A stretch of DNA of 64,000 nt from Megamerina dolium. Lineage: Eukaryota; Arthropoda; Insecta; Diptera; Megamerinidae. This document shows, one piece after another, positions 10,860-20,775 of the stretch. Position numbers and translations under genes: made by a program. Within the stretch, counting starts at the first letter, position 1; each line of letters opens with the position of its first letter. The stretch is from assembly GCA_963854835.1 (NCBI GenBank), contig OY978525.1, positions 114,775,018-114,839,017 on the forward strand, written 5' to 3'. Under the pieces are notes generated by a model that saw nothing but the letters and a program-made list of their open reading frames with translations, searched no databases and had not been told where the DNA came from.

Positions 10860-11580
10860 CGCGCGTTTGATTTCGATTTGGTCGTAAATTTTTGTCTTAA
10901 TTTGAAAATTATGTTAAAATGCATACAAAAAAAAACGGAAATTTTGTATTGAAAAACAAAAATTTTTTAACATTTAATTTTTTCATTGAAGACCAATAAT
11001 GTTTTGATTGAAATCAAAATCGTTGGCAACTGATTTTTTCGGAACGCATTGTAAGATACACATAAATCAATAACAAAGTAGTGCTAGCGGTGCATTGGTT
11101 GCAACGATGAAGGTGTCGCCGGTGTAAAATGGTATCCCTTAGTGATTCCAGGATATATTGTTTATTATTATTATTATTTGGTTGAGTGGGCATGACAATG
11201 TGTAGTAGTATATAAATTTTGAAATGTTTGCTATTCATTTTTTCAGGGTGCATAGGGTAAACTGCATTCCTTAGTTCGGTACTAAAGAATATGCGATTAA
11301 ATAAGGGAGGCATTTATGTAGTTTTAGTGATATGCATTTTTCTGTATTAGTATTTGTAATTTATGAACTTCATGCATCTATGAAACGAAAAATATTGAAT
11401 TGGTTCGTTGGATGGTTATTTTAAATGATAAATATTTACTGTAGAGCAAAAATCCAGAAGGGTTGGTGGTTGTTGGGTTTATTAAACAAATTCCTATAAT
11501 ATCATATAAAGGCATGTGTTCATTTCAAGGTACCTGCATATAGCATAATATCAAATTGATAGAAGATTTGAAGATTTGAT
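10860..11580. other. Upstream of the TEX9-like gene
   Basis: The first 60-70 bases are the likely 5' leader of the TEX9-like gene. The rest is AT-rich. A 99-codon open frame on the - strand (11014-11313) includes a Asn-run and no domain I know; I do not call it a gene. Confidence 0.35.
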
Positions 11581-12709
11581 GGGTGATTTTTTAAGAGCCT
11601 TCGAATTTGATAAAAGAAAAACTCTTAAAATTTAGAGAAATGTATGAAATCTTTACTTGAGTCAATAGAACGATCTATATAATTTAATGTTTAAAGATGA
11701 TTTCATGTACTTAAATGTTGACAGCGGCTGCACCTCAAATCGTTCATACGTTGGGTCGAATTTTGACATACTCTCTCCAACATATCAGCTGGTATCTCAC
11801 GAATAAATTATTCAATATTGGCTTCCAGTGCGTCAACGGTTGCAGGCTTGTCGCTATAGATATGAACCTTAACATAGTCACACAAAAAATAGTCTAAAGG
11901 CGTTAAATCGCATGATCTAAGCGGCCAATTGACCAGTGAAATAAACTGTTCGCCGAAGTCGCCTCTCAATTGGGCCATTGTTTCGCGTGCTGTGTGGTAT
12001 CAACAAGACGGTGCTTGTTGAAACCACATGTCAGCCAAGTCCAGCCCTGCCATTTTGGGCAAAAAGAAATTTTATAATCATCGCACGATAGCGCTGCCCA
12101 TTCACAGCAATGTATCCATTCCATTCAACCAGAATTGAGCTTCATTGCTGAACAAAATTTTCTGATAAAAAAGTAGATCTTCATACATCCCATTCACAAA
12201 AAGTTAACCGTTGTGATAGGTTATGTGGCTTCAATTCTTGTACCAGCTGTATATTGTAAAAGGTTTTACACCCAAATTCTTCCACGAAATTTTCCACGTA
12301 GTAGAGTAACTACAAACGGCGCCGAATCGATAATTTACGGTCTCATCAACAACACTGGCGGATACAGCTGCGATATTTTCCTTTGTCCGCACTCTACGTA
12401 TGCGTGTTGGTGGTTTCATGTCCAATAATGTAAATTTGGTGTGAAATTTTGTCACAAGATTCCGAATAGATGCGTCAGAAGGTTGCTCAAACTGATCATA
12501 AAATGGAAGAAGTGCACGATGCACTTTCTTAACCGAGTATGAACTTTGATACTAAAATTCAATAATCTGCAAGCTTTGTTCGTTTGTAAGTCGATTCATG
12601 GTTAAATTATAGACCAAACTGAACATGTTTGACACTGAAATGTTACATGAAAACAGTTGAACTGTCAAAAATAGTGTTGCCAAAAAGAAAATTGCTAAAA
12701 AATCATCCT
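11581..12709 (-). mobile_element. Degenerate Tc1/mariner-superfamily transposon (family A, copy 1)
   Basis: Ends are inverted: GGGTGATTTTTTA at the left, and TAAAAAATCATCC at the right. The transposase reads on the - strand and is broken. The DNA-binding region survives at 12231-12524 with IRNLVTKFHTKFTLLD, PPTRIRRVRTKENIAAV and STTWKI. The C-terminal half (about 12040-11690) can be followed across stops and shifts, with WFQQDGA (a catalytic Asp region), RSCDLTPLDYF and ADMLERVCQN-like pieces. Middle catalytic sequence is largely deleted. It is about 1.13 kb and certainly inactive. The protein type is common in insect genomes; I do not assign a named family. Confidence 0.8.
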
Positions 12710-12953
12710 ATACGTTCGATGATTGTGCTCTGGTGTACTCTGGTGTGTTGGGCATTACCTTTACATTTGTAAGACTTATCCAGATCTATGCAGAAGAGTT
12801 ATGTAAAATGAAACCTCCTAAATTGACTTGTGTAAAGAAAGCCCCGTATGTTTTGATATACTTTCATCCATCTCTTTGTTTTAAATAGACAAAGTTCTCA
12901 AGCAATTCAAATCTTTAGTCACCAAGAGTGACGTATAGATTTTGCGACTCTTT
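12710..12953. other. Spacer between two transposons
   Basis: A 244-bp stretch between the family-A transposon and the satellite-carrying element. No feature was seen. Confidence 0.3.
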
Positions 12954-13092
12954 ATTTTTATACCCTGCATAATGCAATATGCAAGGTATATTCATTTCGG
13001 TCAGATGTTTGTGTCCACTTGAAGGAATCTCCGGAGATGTAGACATGGATATATATTCGTGATCAGCGTCGATTAAATTTTCGATTTAACGA

Positions 13093-13130
13093 TGTCCGTC
13101 CGTCCGTCCGTCCGTCCGTCCGTCTGTCTG
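13093..13130. repeat. (GTCC)n/(GTCT)n microsatellite within the element
   Basis: About six GTCC units followed by two GTCT units. The block occupies the same relative position in all three copies (also near 25973-26007 and 54467-54503), so it is a built-in part of the element. Confidence 0.85.
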
Positions 13131-13539
13131 TCACCTGGCTGGTTCGCACGATAACTTGAGTAAATATTGAGCTATTTCGATGAAATTTGGCATAAGTAAT
13201 CTATGATCCAAGGGTACGGAGGGGATTGATATTGGGCATGATCGGTCAATAACCACGCCCACACCAAGCATTCAAAGCGACTAACCTCGAAATTTTCAAA
13301 ATCTTTAACTTGCTATAACTCACATAATATACCACTTGGGACAACAATATTTGGCACATAGACTTATATTATACTACTATATAACTTCGCCAAAAGTGGT
13401 TGAGCCACGCCTACTTTTTAGCGTACCTCCCATACAAAGTGTCTGTACTTCTTTAAAATTGAAACAGCTGTAACTTCTACAATCTTTTGTCCAGAATAAC
13501 CATAATTGACACTTCGATTAATATGGTAGTCGGAAATAA

Positions 13540-15060
13540 TATGGCAGAAAATCAGTGTGCCACGCCCACTCCTTTTTGGGTCTCCCATACAAAGTTGCGG
13601 AAATTAAAAAAAATGTTACCGGTTATAACTTGCAAACTATTCAGCGTAGAATAACGAGATTTAAGGTGTGGATTAGTATTGTACAAGCAACTAGGCTCAC
13701 AGAAAATGGGCGCACCACGCCCAGTGTTTATCGTAGCCCCCATACAAATTTTAAATTGAAACAGCTGTAACTTCGGCAATCTTTTGCCTAAAATAACCAT
13801 CATTGACACTTAGATTAATATCGTAGTCGGCAAAACTGTGGCAGATAATCAGTGTGCCACGCCCACTCCTTCATGAGTCTCCCATACAAAGTCAAGGGAA
13901 TTAAACTAAAACTTTTAACCTCCGTAACTTACAAACCATTTAGCGTAGGACAACGAGATTTAAGGATTAGTATTGTACGAGCAACTAGGCTCGCAGAAAG
14001 TGGGCGCACCACGTCCACTGTTTATATTAGCCCCCATACAAATTTTAAATTGAAACAGCTGTAACTTCGGCAATCTTCTGTCTAGAATAACCATAATTGA
14101 CACTTAAATTAATATCGTAGTCGGCAAAAAACTGGCAGATAATCAGTGTGCCACGCCCACTCCTTCATGAGTCTCCCATACAAAGTCAAGGGAATTAAAC
14201 TAAAACTTTTAAGCTCCATAACTTACAAACCATTCAGCGTAGGACAACGAGATTTAAGGTATGGAATAGTATTGTACGAGCAACTAGGCTCACAGAAAAT
14301 GGACGCGCCACGCCCACTGTTGATAGTAGCCGCCATACAAAATGACCGAATTTCTTTTAAATTGAAATAGCTGTAACTTCTGCATCCTTCTGTCTAGAAC
14401 AATCATAATTAACACTTAGGTTAATATGGTAGTCGGAAATAATCTGGCGAAAAATCAGCGTACCACGCCCACTTCTTATTGGGGCTCCCATACAAAGTTG
14501 AGGAAATTAAACAAAATGTTACCGGTTATAACTTGCAAACTATTCAGCGTAGAATAACGAGATTTAAGGTGTGGATTAGTATTGTACAAGCAACTAGGCT
14601 CACAGAAAATGGGCGCACCACGCCCAGTGTTTATCGTAGCCCCCATAAAAATTTTAAATTGAAACAGCTGTAACTTCGGCAATCTTCTGTCTAGAATAAC
14701 CATAATTGACACTTAAATTAATATCGTAGTCGGCAAAAATCTGGCAGAAAATCAGCGTACCACGCCCACTTCTTATTGGGGCTCCCATACAAAGTTGAGG
14801 AAATTAAACAAAAATGTTAACCACCATAACTTAGAAACTATTCAACGTAGGACACCAAATTTAAGGTGTGGATTAACGTTGAAAAATTAATTGGATTTAC
14901 TAGAAAGTGGTAAGCCACGCCCACTTTTATATAGCTCCCATACTAAGCCTCGGAATTATCTTAAAATCCTTTTACTTCGTCAAAGTCAACCATATTTCGG
15001 GTGTAAATTAGTAGTATATGCAAAAATTGTTTCTCGAAAAGTGGAAATAAAAGAAAAGTT
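13540..15060. repeat. Tandem array of ~297-bp units in copy 1
   Basis: Spacings between CACGCCCACT anchors are 297, 294, 312 and 297 bp. Each unit holds two related halves of about 150 bp. Each half has a CCACGCCCA motif, then CCCATACAAA and, in one half, AAATTGAAACAGCTGTAACTTC. Sequence identity between neighbours is high by eye. The number of units differs between the three element copies, as expected from unequal exchange. Confidence 0.85.
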
Positions 15061-15146
15061 GGATATTCGAGTAAACTTTTTATATACAAATCTACATATG
15101 CAGGGTATAGTTTGGTCGGCCCCAGCCGACTGTAAGGAGATTTTTT

Positions 15147-15999
15147 CTACAATATTCAGCTCTATTTTGTGTGGAAAAGCTTATATATTCTTAGCTCAGT
15201 ATTTTGTACTTTGCGTGTGCATTCTCATCAGTTCATATCAAAGCATTTGAATACTAACATGCTTATAAATAAGTAATAAATTCCTACTACTCCCACTCTA
15301 GTGTGTATGTAGGCATTCGTATGGCAAATTATGCGTAACACATGTTAGGTGTGTTATTGTTATGATAATGCATTTGCATATCTATTTAACTTCTTACATT
15401 AAGGCATTTCTCAAAAACGGTCTACCCAAGCTGAACCAAGCTGAAAAATCTGAAAAAAATAAAAATGACCGACTATTTGTTTTAATATCAAATAAAAAAG
15501 CTTAAATGCACTAATATTAGTTTAACTGAATTTTTCCCTCAAACAGATGTTGTCTATTTGTGTTATACGGTAAGTTTTTCCCCATATTGAATGCGTACAA
15601 ATGACGCGTTAGTAAGCTAGCAAATGCCCATATGTATATATTTATGTATATAAATACAGTGGAAGTCAAATATAACGAATCTGACATATCGTTAAATCGC
15701 TAACAATTTTTTTTCTGAAAAAAGTAGTTTAATTTATTCAGTTTTTAATTGCCTTTTTGCCACAAAAAGCATGTTTTGCATGATAATTTGTCTTAACTCT
15801 TAACTCTCTTAATATTCATATTTTCGAGTATGATATTTAAATATTAGTACGTACTGACCTTGCTATACACTTAAAAGTAGACCTCCATAACATCCATGTC
15901 CCTTTCTATGCACTTTCGTGCGAACATTCATGGAAACTCCATTGTATACGTTATATGCATTTGAAAATGATATTTTAAGAATAAGATTTTACGTTTATA
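15147..15999. other. Intergenic, no gene seen
   Basis: AT-rich sequence between the satellite-carrying element and a Harbinger-like relic. No coding signal or clear repeat boundary was found. Confidence 0.35.
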
Positions 16000-16302
16000 T
16001 TGATGGTGATTGGCAGTGTAATTGTAGTGTACCTGGAGTGCATTCAACTAATGACAACAAGAAGGATGTGGGTGCAAGAAATATATTTGGGACATGAAGT
16101 TATTGGTTCTTTTACAATAACGTCCAAGAAATTAAAACAGCGTGATCCTGAACAATTTCGCATCGTAACTCGCATGAAATCCACAGTCTTTGATGCTTTA
16201 TTCAGCTTCACAAAGCATTCCAAATGGCCAGCAATTCCGGCGGAGGGCAGACTGTTCCTTACAGTGATGTTTTTTTTTTCTTCCACAAAAAGCCTTAAAT
16301 AA
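16000..16302 (+). pseudogene. PIF/Harbinger (HARBI1-like) transposase N-terminal relic
   Basis: A 100-codon frame has the layout of a Harbinger nuclease N-terminus: TTRRMWVQEIYLG, then a helix with DPEQFRIVTRMKSTVFDALF, then PAIPAEGRLFLTVMFF. These correspond to the family patterns RRxWVHxL, the RMS/FD helix, and I(x)ERLxLTLRFL. It stops right after this, so the DDE catalytic domain is missing. Known role of the intact protein: transposition into 3-bp TTA/TAA targets. A TTA-flanked MITE lies 0.56 kb downstream, though their ends do not show they belong together. Confidence 0.5.
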
Positions 16303-16858
16303 AGAGTGCAATGCCTTGTAACATAAAATACATATTGTCTTTTTATTTCATTCTCACATTTCAGTTCATTTCTATCATCATTTCATCATTTCGATTTACT
16401 ATCATTTTGATTTACTTATACGATAAGTAATTGTGCACTCAAATGGCATTTGCAATTTTACGCATGAAAGTAGAAAAATTTCAACTTTTTTATGAGTTCA
16501 GAAGCTTTTACGCGCATGCCCATAAGATATCGTGTTTTCCCCTCTGCTGTCAAATGCATACATACGTCTACGCGTGCATTGGAGGTCCACTTTACGTTTA
16601 GAGGCGGATTTAGTGCCATCGATGGTCGGATGACTAAATTTAAAATAACCACATCTGATAGTTTTGACGTCTTTTGGCCGATTTCCATCTATTATAAAAT
16701 ATATGGTTGAAAAAATGTTAATAAGCACTATTTTTGCTTCTCAGATATCATTAATATTCAACGTCGGCTAATGGTAGCAGTAAATCAGAGTTGTAACCCC
16801 TTAAACTATCATTGTTTCTATTTTATTATTGAAGTTCTCCCCTTGAAGTGATTTCTTA
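16303..16858. other. Spacer between Harbinger-like relic and MITE
   Basis: Overlapping 70-76-codon open frames occur on both strands at 16458-16728; such mirror frames usually arise from base composition. The segment is slightly less AT-rich and may be further transposon remnant, but nothing identifies it. Confidence 0.3.
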
Positions 16859-17377
16859 TAGCCTGGCCAGATGGCAGCCTTAAACCGGATTAACAGCACA
16901 CTTAATCCATATTAACATATTAACCTGACAGATGGCAACAGCTGATTGCTGTTTTATTAGGTTTGCACAATTACATTACTATTACTAACTTACATTACAA
17001 TTTCTGTCGTCTGTCATTCACGATATGAGAAAATATACAAGAAGTACGTGAACTGAAAACTGTAAATTAACATTCAGAGTACTCAATTGACAGCTGGATT
17101 TATTTGTCCACTAACGGTTTTCCTATCGAAAATTGTTAACAATTGTTGAAAGTTTTTTTGTTAGCGTACACACCTATTATTTTGTAAGTTGCATCGAGAA
17201 AAAATTCACAATAAAAAACAGATGTTAATTTCAGCAGTGTTGACATTGAAAATTGCCCTAATCCTATTTAATTTTGAGAATTAACTCTAGAGCTAATACG
17301 GATTAGCTGCAGTTAATGCCCGAGTTAATCCGAATTAACTCGTTAATCCGGATTAACGCTGCCGTCTGTCTAGGCTA
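16859..17377. mobile_element. 519-bp PIF/Harbinger-type MITE
   Basis: Terminal inverted repeats of about 36 bp begin TAGCCT at both ends and include GGCAGC and CCGGATTAAC. The left arm reads TAGCCTGGCCAGATGGCAGC, and the right arm in reverse TAGCCTAGACAGACGGCAGC. The trinucleotide TTA flanks it on both sides (16856-16858 and 17378-17380), the usual PIF/Harbinger target duplication. Subterminal copies of TTAATCCGGATTAA-like sequence continue inward. No coding capacity. Confidence 0.82.
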
Positions 17378-19249
17378 TTAAATACGTAGCAGTTAAAGAT
17401 GTAATTTTTGAATGAATTTCACGAATTTAAGATTTAATTTTTTATGGAGCAAAGCGATGATTTCAGAACCGTTATATTTTGCCGGGGTCACATTGACTAG
17501 GTCGCTACAATAAGGTACTTTTAACAAAAAGATAAATGATTACTTTTTGATTGTTCGTTCAACTAAAATTGAAAATTCGTTCAATGGAATATTTGTTATA
17601 CGGGCACGTTCACTTCACTTCACTTCACTTCACTTCACTTCACTTCACTTCACTTATATTCGCAAAATATAATATTTAACGTCACCGTTTGTCGTTGTAA
17701 CTATTATGGATTGTATGTGCCTTTTTTAAATGTACCTATAATATTTCTTTAAATATAATAAAAACTTGAAAGTCTTTGTGGAGTACTCGCAATAATGTGT
17801 ACATGTCCCATGTACACTCTAAATGTGTGACTGTGTAATTCAGTGAATGAGTAGGTGGATAGAGTTGTGTTGCTAGCTTAGTTGATTTGTTCTTTGGCTA
17901 GTTGGTCGATTGTCAATTGGACGTTTTTCCCTCTTTCGTTCTTTCATTTGGCAAGAAACACAACAACAAGATCATTTAAACGGATCTGAAAGACCAATTT
18001 AATTTGTGTGGGAGTTAAATGATTTAACTGCTTTCTCAAAAAAAAGAGCCATTCATCTGTCATCTGTGATTCTAAATATGTTTGTAGTTTGTATCATGTA
18101 TTCTTTTTGCCCGTATAAGTATGAATATGAATTTTGCACACAGTCATAGTTAGAGGGAGAATGTGAAAAAGTGGAATGACCATATTTTACCGTTATTTAC
18201 TCATTTATACACACATATATTTATAGTATGTGTGATGTATAGTATTTGCCTTAATATAATTTGTTACTACGCGTGTGTGTTGCTTTTTTATAATGGCAAT
18301 GAGCCAATTAATTATAAACAATTTTTTTTATTTTTTGGTTTTCATTATATACTCCAGAAAATTTACCAATAATTCATCACATTAATATTCTTTCCTTGTT
18401 TTCTATTTTTATTTAAGCAGGTACCTATGTACTGAATTCTCAATTTTGGTGGTTTCCATGCATTGTAGTCATTGTCGTTGTAGGTGTTAAATATTGTCGT
18501 ATTGGGTATTAACTTTCGCGTTTTAATTCTCTTCCAAGGTTATTCTACTCGTCGATCATATTTATGCTGTTGTTGTTGTTGTTTCTTTTATTAATTTCAT
18601 CTACATCTAATTACAATTTATATTCTCTTGTCTTGGCTTTGTATTTGAAATATAAATCGATTGGTGTTTGCGGTTAAAATGTATAACAATAAGTACAATA
18701 CCAAACAAGTGTTAATGGTAATTGATTGCAACTCAATTTACTCATTGTTATTGTACCTACATTACATGATCTCATTAGTACTGATTGTCTATAAGAACCA
18801 CATACGTTTGTGTGCATGTAAATGTAAATATATTTGAGGTGTGCCTATTCTATTATTTTATGGTTAATGAAATGTTCTTTAATAACATTGTACGAAACAA
18901 ATTCAACTTGTTGCAAAACAATAAGTTTGTGATATTTTATTCTGTTAGATGTTCGAAATAATTTAAATATTTTTCGAGAATATTTATTTATTGGACTTTT
19001 TGGAACTATTCTTTGAACAAATCAATAGAGATCCTGTTAAGGGATGGCATTCAAGGGTTAAAGCACTCAGTGTGATCTACTAATACAATAAATTCACCTC
19101 AATGTTTGTTGGTTGGCATTTCTTTATGTGACCTTTGTAAGTTTCTTTATTGGAAATGTGGTACTGAGATATGAATTGACAATTGTTGACATAGAAATAT
19201 TGACAATAGACTAACATTTTGCTATTCTGAAAAAGTAATTTCGAATTTA
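17378..19249. other. AT-rich intergenic region
   Basis: No gene seen. It contains the (CACTT)n microsatellite at 17611-17655 and a short (TTG)n at about 18570. Confidence 0.35.
17611..17655. repeat. (CACTT)n pentanucleotide microsatellite
   Basis: Nine consecutive CACTT units. Confidence 0.9.
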
Positions 19250-19314
19250 TTGAACTGTGAGTCGAACCCACAATCTAATATATTGATCATTTAGCTATCC
19301 GGTAACCAGTTCAA
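19250..19314 (-). repeat. tRNA-like relic
   Basis: On the - strand TTGAACTG (19314-19307) pairs perfectly with CAGTTCAA (19257-19250) like an acceptor stem. Inside is GTGGGTTCGACTCAC, a T-arm with a B-box-like GGTTCGACTC, and an A-box-like TAGCTAAATGAT. The region between acceptor and T-arm is about 34 bases, too short for a normal tRNA, so this is not a functional gene. It may be the head of an old SINE or a decayed tRNA. Confidence 0.35.
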
Positions 19315-19352
19315 AATTTTTTCTGAGTTTTATGTATCAATCATTAAAAACA

Positions 19353-19900
19353 GGGTGATTTTTTAGCAACTTTCTTTTTGGCAACACTGTTTTTGGCAGC
19401 TCAGCTATTTTCGTGTAACATGTTACTGTCAATGCTTGCAGATTATTGAATTTTATTATCAAAATTCATGCTCGGTTCATTCATTCATTCATTTTATGGT
19501 CAGTTTGGGCGACCTTCTGAAGCGGCTATTCCGAATCTTGTGACTAAATTTCGCACCAAATTTACATTATTCAACATTAAATCACCAACACGCATACGTA
19601 GCGTGCGGACAGAGGAAAATATCGCAGCTGTATCCGCCAGTGTTGTTGATGACCGTGAATTATCGATATTTTTGTAAAAAAATGTAATGTACCGGCCGAT
19701 ATGTTGGAGAGAGTATGCCGGAATTGGACCCAGCGTATGAACCATATGAGGTGCAGCCGTGGTCAACATTTATATGAAATCATCTTTAAACATTGAATTA
19801 TATAGATCGTTCTATGGACTCAAATAAAGATTTCATACATTTCCCTAAATTTTATGTGTTTTTTTTTTTAGATCAAATCCGAAGGCTCTTCAAAAATCAC
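19353..19900 (+). mobile_element. Deletion derivative of transposon family A, copy 2
   Basis: Starts GGGTGATTTTTTAGC and ends GCTCTTCAAAAATCAC, matching the two ends of the copy at 11581-12709 but in the opposite orientation. The + strand frame 19468-19677 keeps the DNA-binding part (IPNLVTKFRTKFTLFN, SPTRIRSVRTEENIAAV). It then jumps straight to the C-terminus (DMLERVCRNWTQRM-like, 19690-19750). At 548 bp it lacks the whole catalytic core and could only be moved by another copy's transposase. Confidence 0.8.
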
Positions 19901-20044
19901 TTCGTATAACTGGGACAGCGACGCGGCCATGTTGAGAAACTATGACCATGAAATTGTCCCAAATAATTCGAAAGCCAGGAAAATGGCATCATTAATTTCG
20001 AATGAATCATAACGTTGGCAGTTTTTCGTGATATTTTGTATGAA

Positions 20045-20775
20045 TGGTAAATGGTATCGGAAAGAGTCGTGCCGAATGGTTCTTATGGTGAAGAACGGTG
20101 AAGCACGTCAAGATGTCGGGACTCAAGATGTCGAGCTTCCAACTACGCTTTTGAAGGAATGAAGGACTTAGTCTATCTTGAAACCAGCATTAACACCATT
20201 AATGACGTCATATTGGATATAATGCGAAGGATCACTATTGCAAGCAGCTGCTATTTTGGGCTAAATAAGCAATTGAGAAGCTGAGCCATCTCTCTAAAAA
20301 CGAAAACCACATTCTACAAATCTCTTATTATGCCTGTCCTTACATATGGCACCGAAGCATGGACAATTCCTACCTCAGATGAGAGAATGCTCGGAGTTTT
20401 CTAGAAAAAAATCCTACCTAAGAGCTTTGGACCTATTTGCGTTGCTGGTGAGCATCGAATAAGGTACAGCCTTGAGCTGTATGCTGAACCTGACATTGTA
20501 AAGCGTATTACAATTCAGCGTCTGTGCTCGCTAGGTTATGTCTAGCAAGTGGAAGATGACGCTCCGGCTAAGAAAGTGTTATATTCGGAACCAGCTGGTG
20601 GACGACACAGAATAAGCAGACCTAACCTCCGATGGAAAGATCAAGTTATGGAGAATATGTTAGCGCTTGAAATCTCTAACTGGCACTAGCTTGAGAATAA
20701 AAGAGTTGACTGGCAAAGTATGCTTGATTCGACCTAAATTGATTTTCTGTTGTAATGACCACATAAGAAAGTAAG
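20045..20775 (+). mobile_element. LINE 3' relic with (GTAA)n tail, copy 1
   Basis: Translation of the + strand across stops and shifts gives the C-terminal part of a LINE polymerase: TTFYKSLIMPVLTYGTEAWT, SDERMLGVF, ELYAEPDIVKRITIQRL, DDAPAKKVLYSEPAGGRHR and RPNLRWKDQVMENMLAL. The end has AGAAAGTAAGTAAGG, a short (GTAA)n tail rather than poly(A), as in RTE-like elements; the clade is uncertain. It is badly broken and inactive. Confidence 0.8.

Larger units (their letters stand above)
12954..15146 (+). mobile_element. Satellite-carrying dispersed element, copy 1
   Basis: The largest of three copies, here 2193 bp. It starts ATTTTTATACCCTGCATAATG, contains a (GTCC)n block at about 13093-13130, then a unique segment with CCAAGGGTACGGAGGGGATT. 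About five ~297-bp tandem units follow (CACGCCCACT anchors at 13561, 13858, 14152, 14464 and 14761). The right end has the inverted TATGCAGGGTATA, the hairpin GTCGGCCCCAGCCGAC and GGAGATTTTTT. The same outer limits recur at 24855-26146 and 52678-54642 in the opposite orientation. No protein is encoded: its short open frames are translations of the repeat unit. Layouts of this kind (GTCY runs plus tandem units) are known in fly non-autonomous elements such as mini-me or DINE-type repeats, but I cannot assign it to either. Confidence 0.85.

Noticed and set aside
11014..11313. 99-codon open frame upstream of the TEX9-like gene
   Set aside because: Contains a simple Asn-run, no recognisable domain, and no conserved splice or start signals.
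13552..14712. Repeated 60-85-codon open frames starting MCHAHS or MSIMVIL on both strands (also near 25300, 53260 and 53790)
   Set aside because: They recur once per ~297-bp tandem unit and occur on both strands, so they are translations of the satellite unit, not genes.
13540..15060. CRISPR-like array
   Set aside because: The repeating units are ~297 bp and similar throughout, without short constant repeats and unique spacers; this is a eukaryotic satellite-type array.
12954..15146. Helitron classification of the satellite-carrying element
   Set aside because: A terminal hairpin is present, but I do not see a TC start or a CTRR end, nor insertion between A and T; left unclassified.
15656..15700. 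Possible pogo/Tigger-type end (ACAGTGGAAGTCAAATATAAC)
   Set aside because: No inverted partner was found in the window and no transposase lies nearby.
16458..16728. Mirror open frames on both strands between the Harbinger-like relic and the MITE
   Set aside because: Neither shows a known domain; simultaneous frames on both strands suggest base composition rather than coding.
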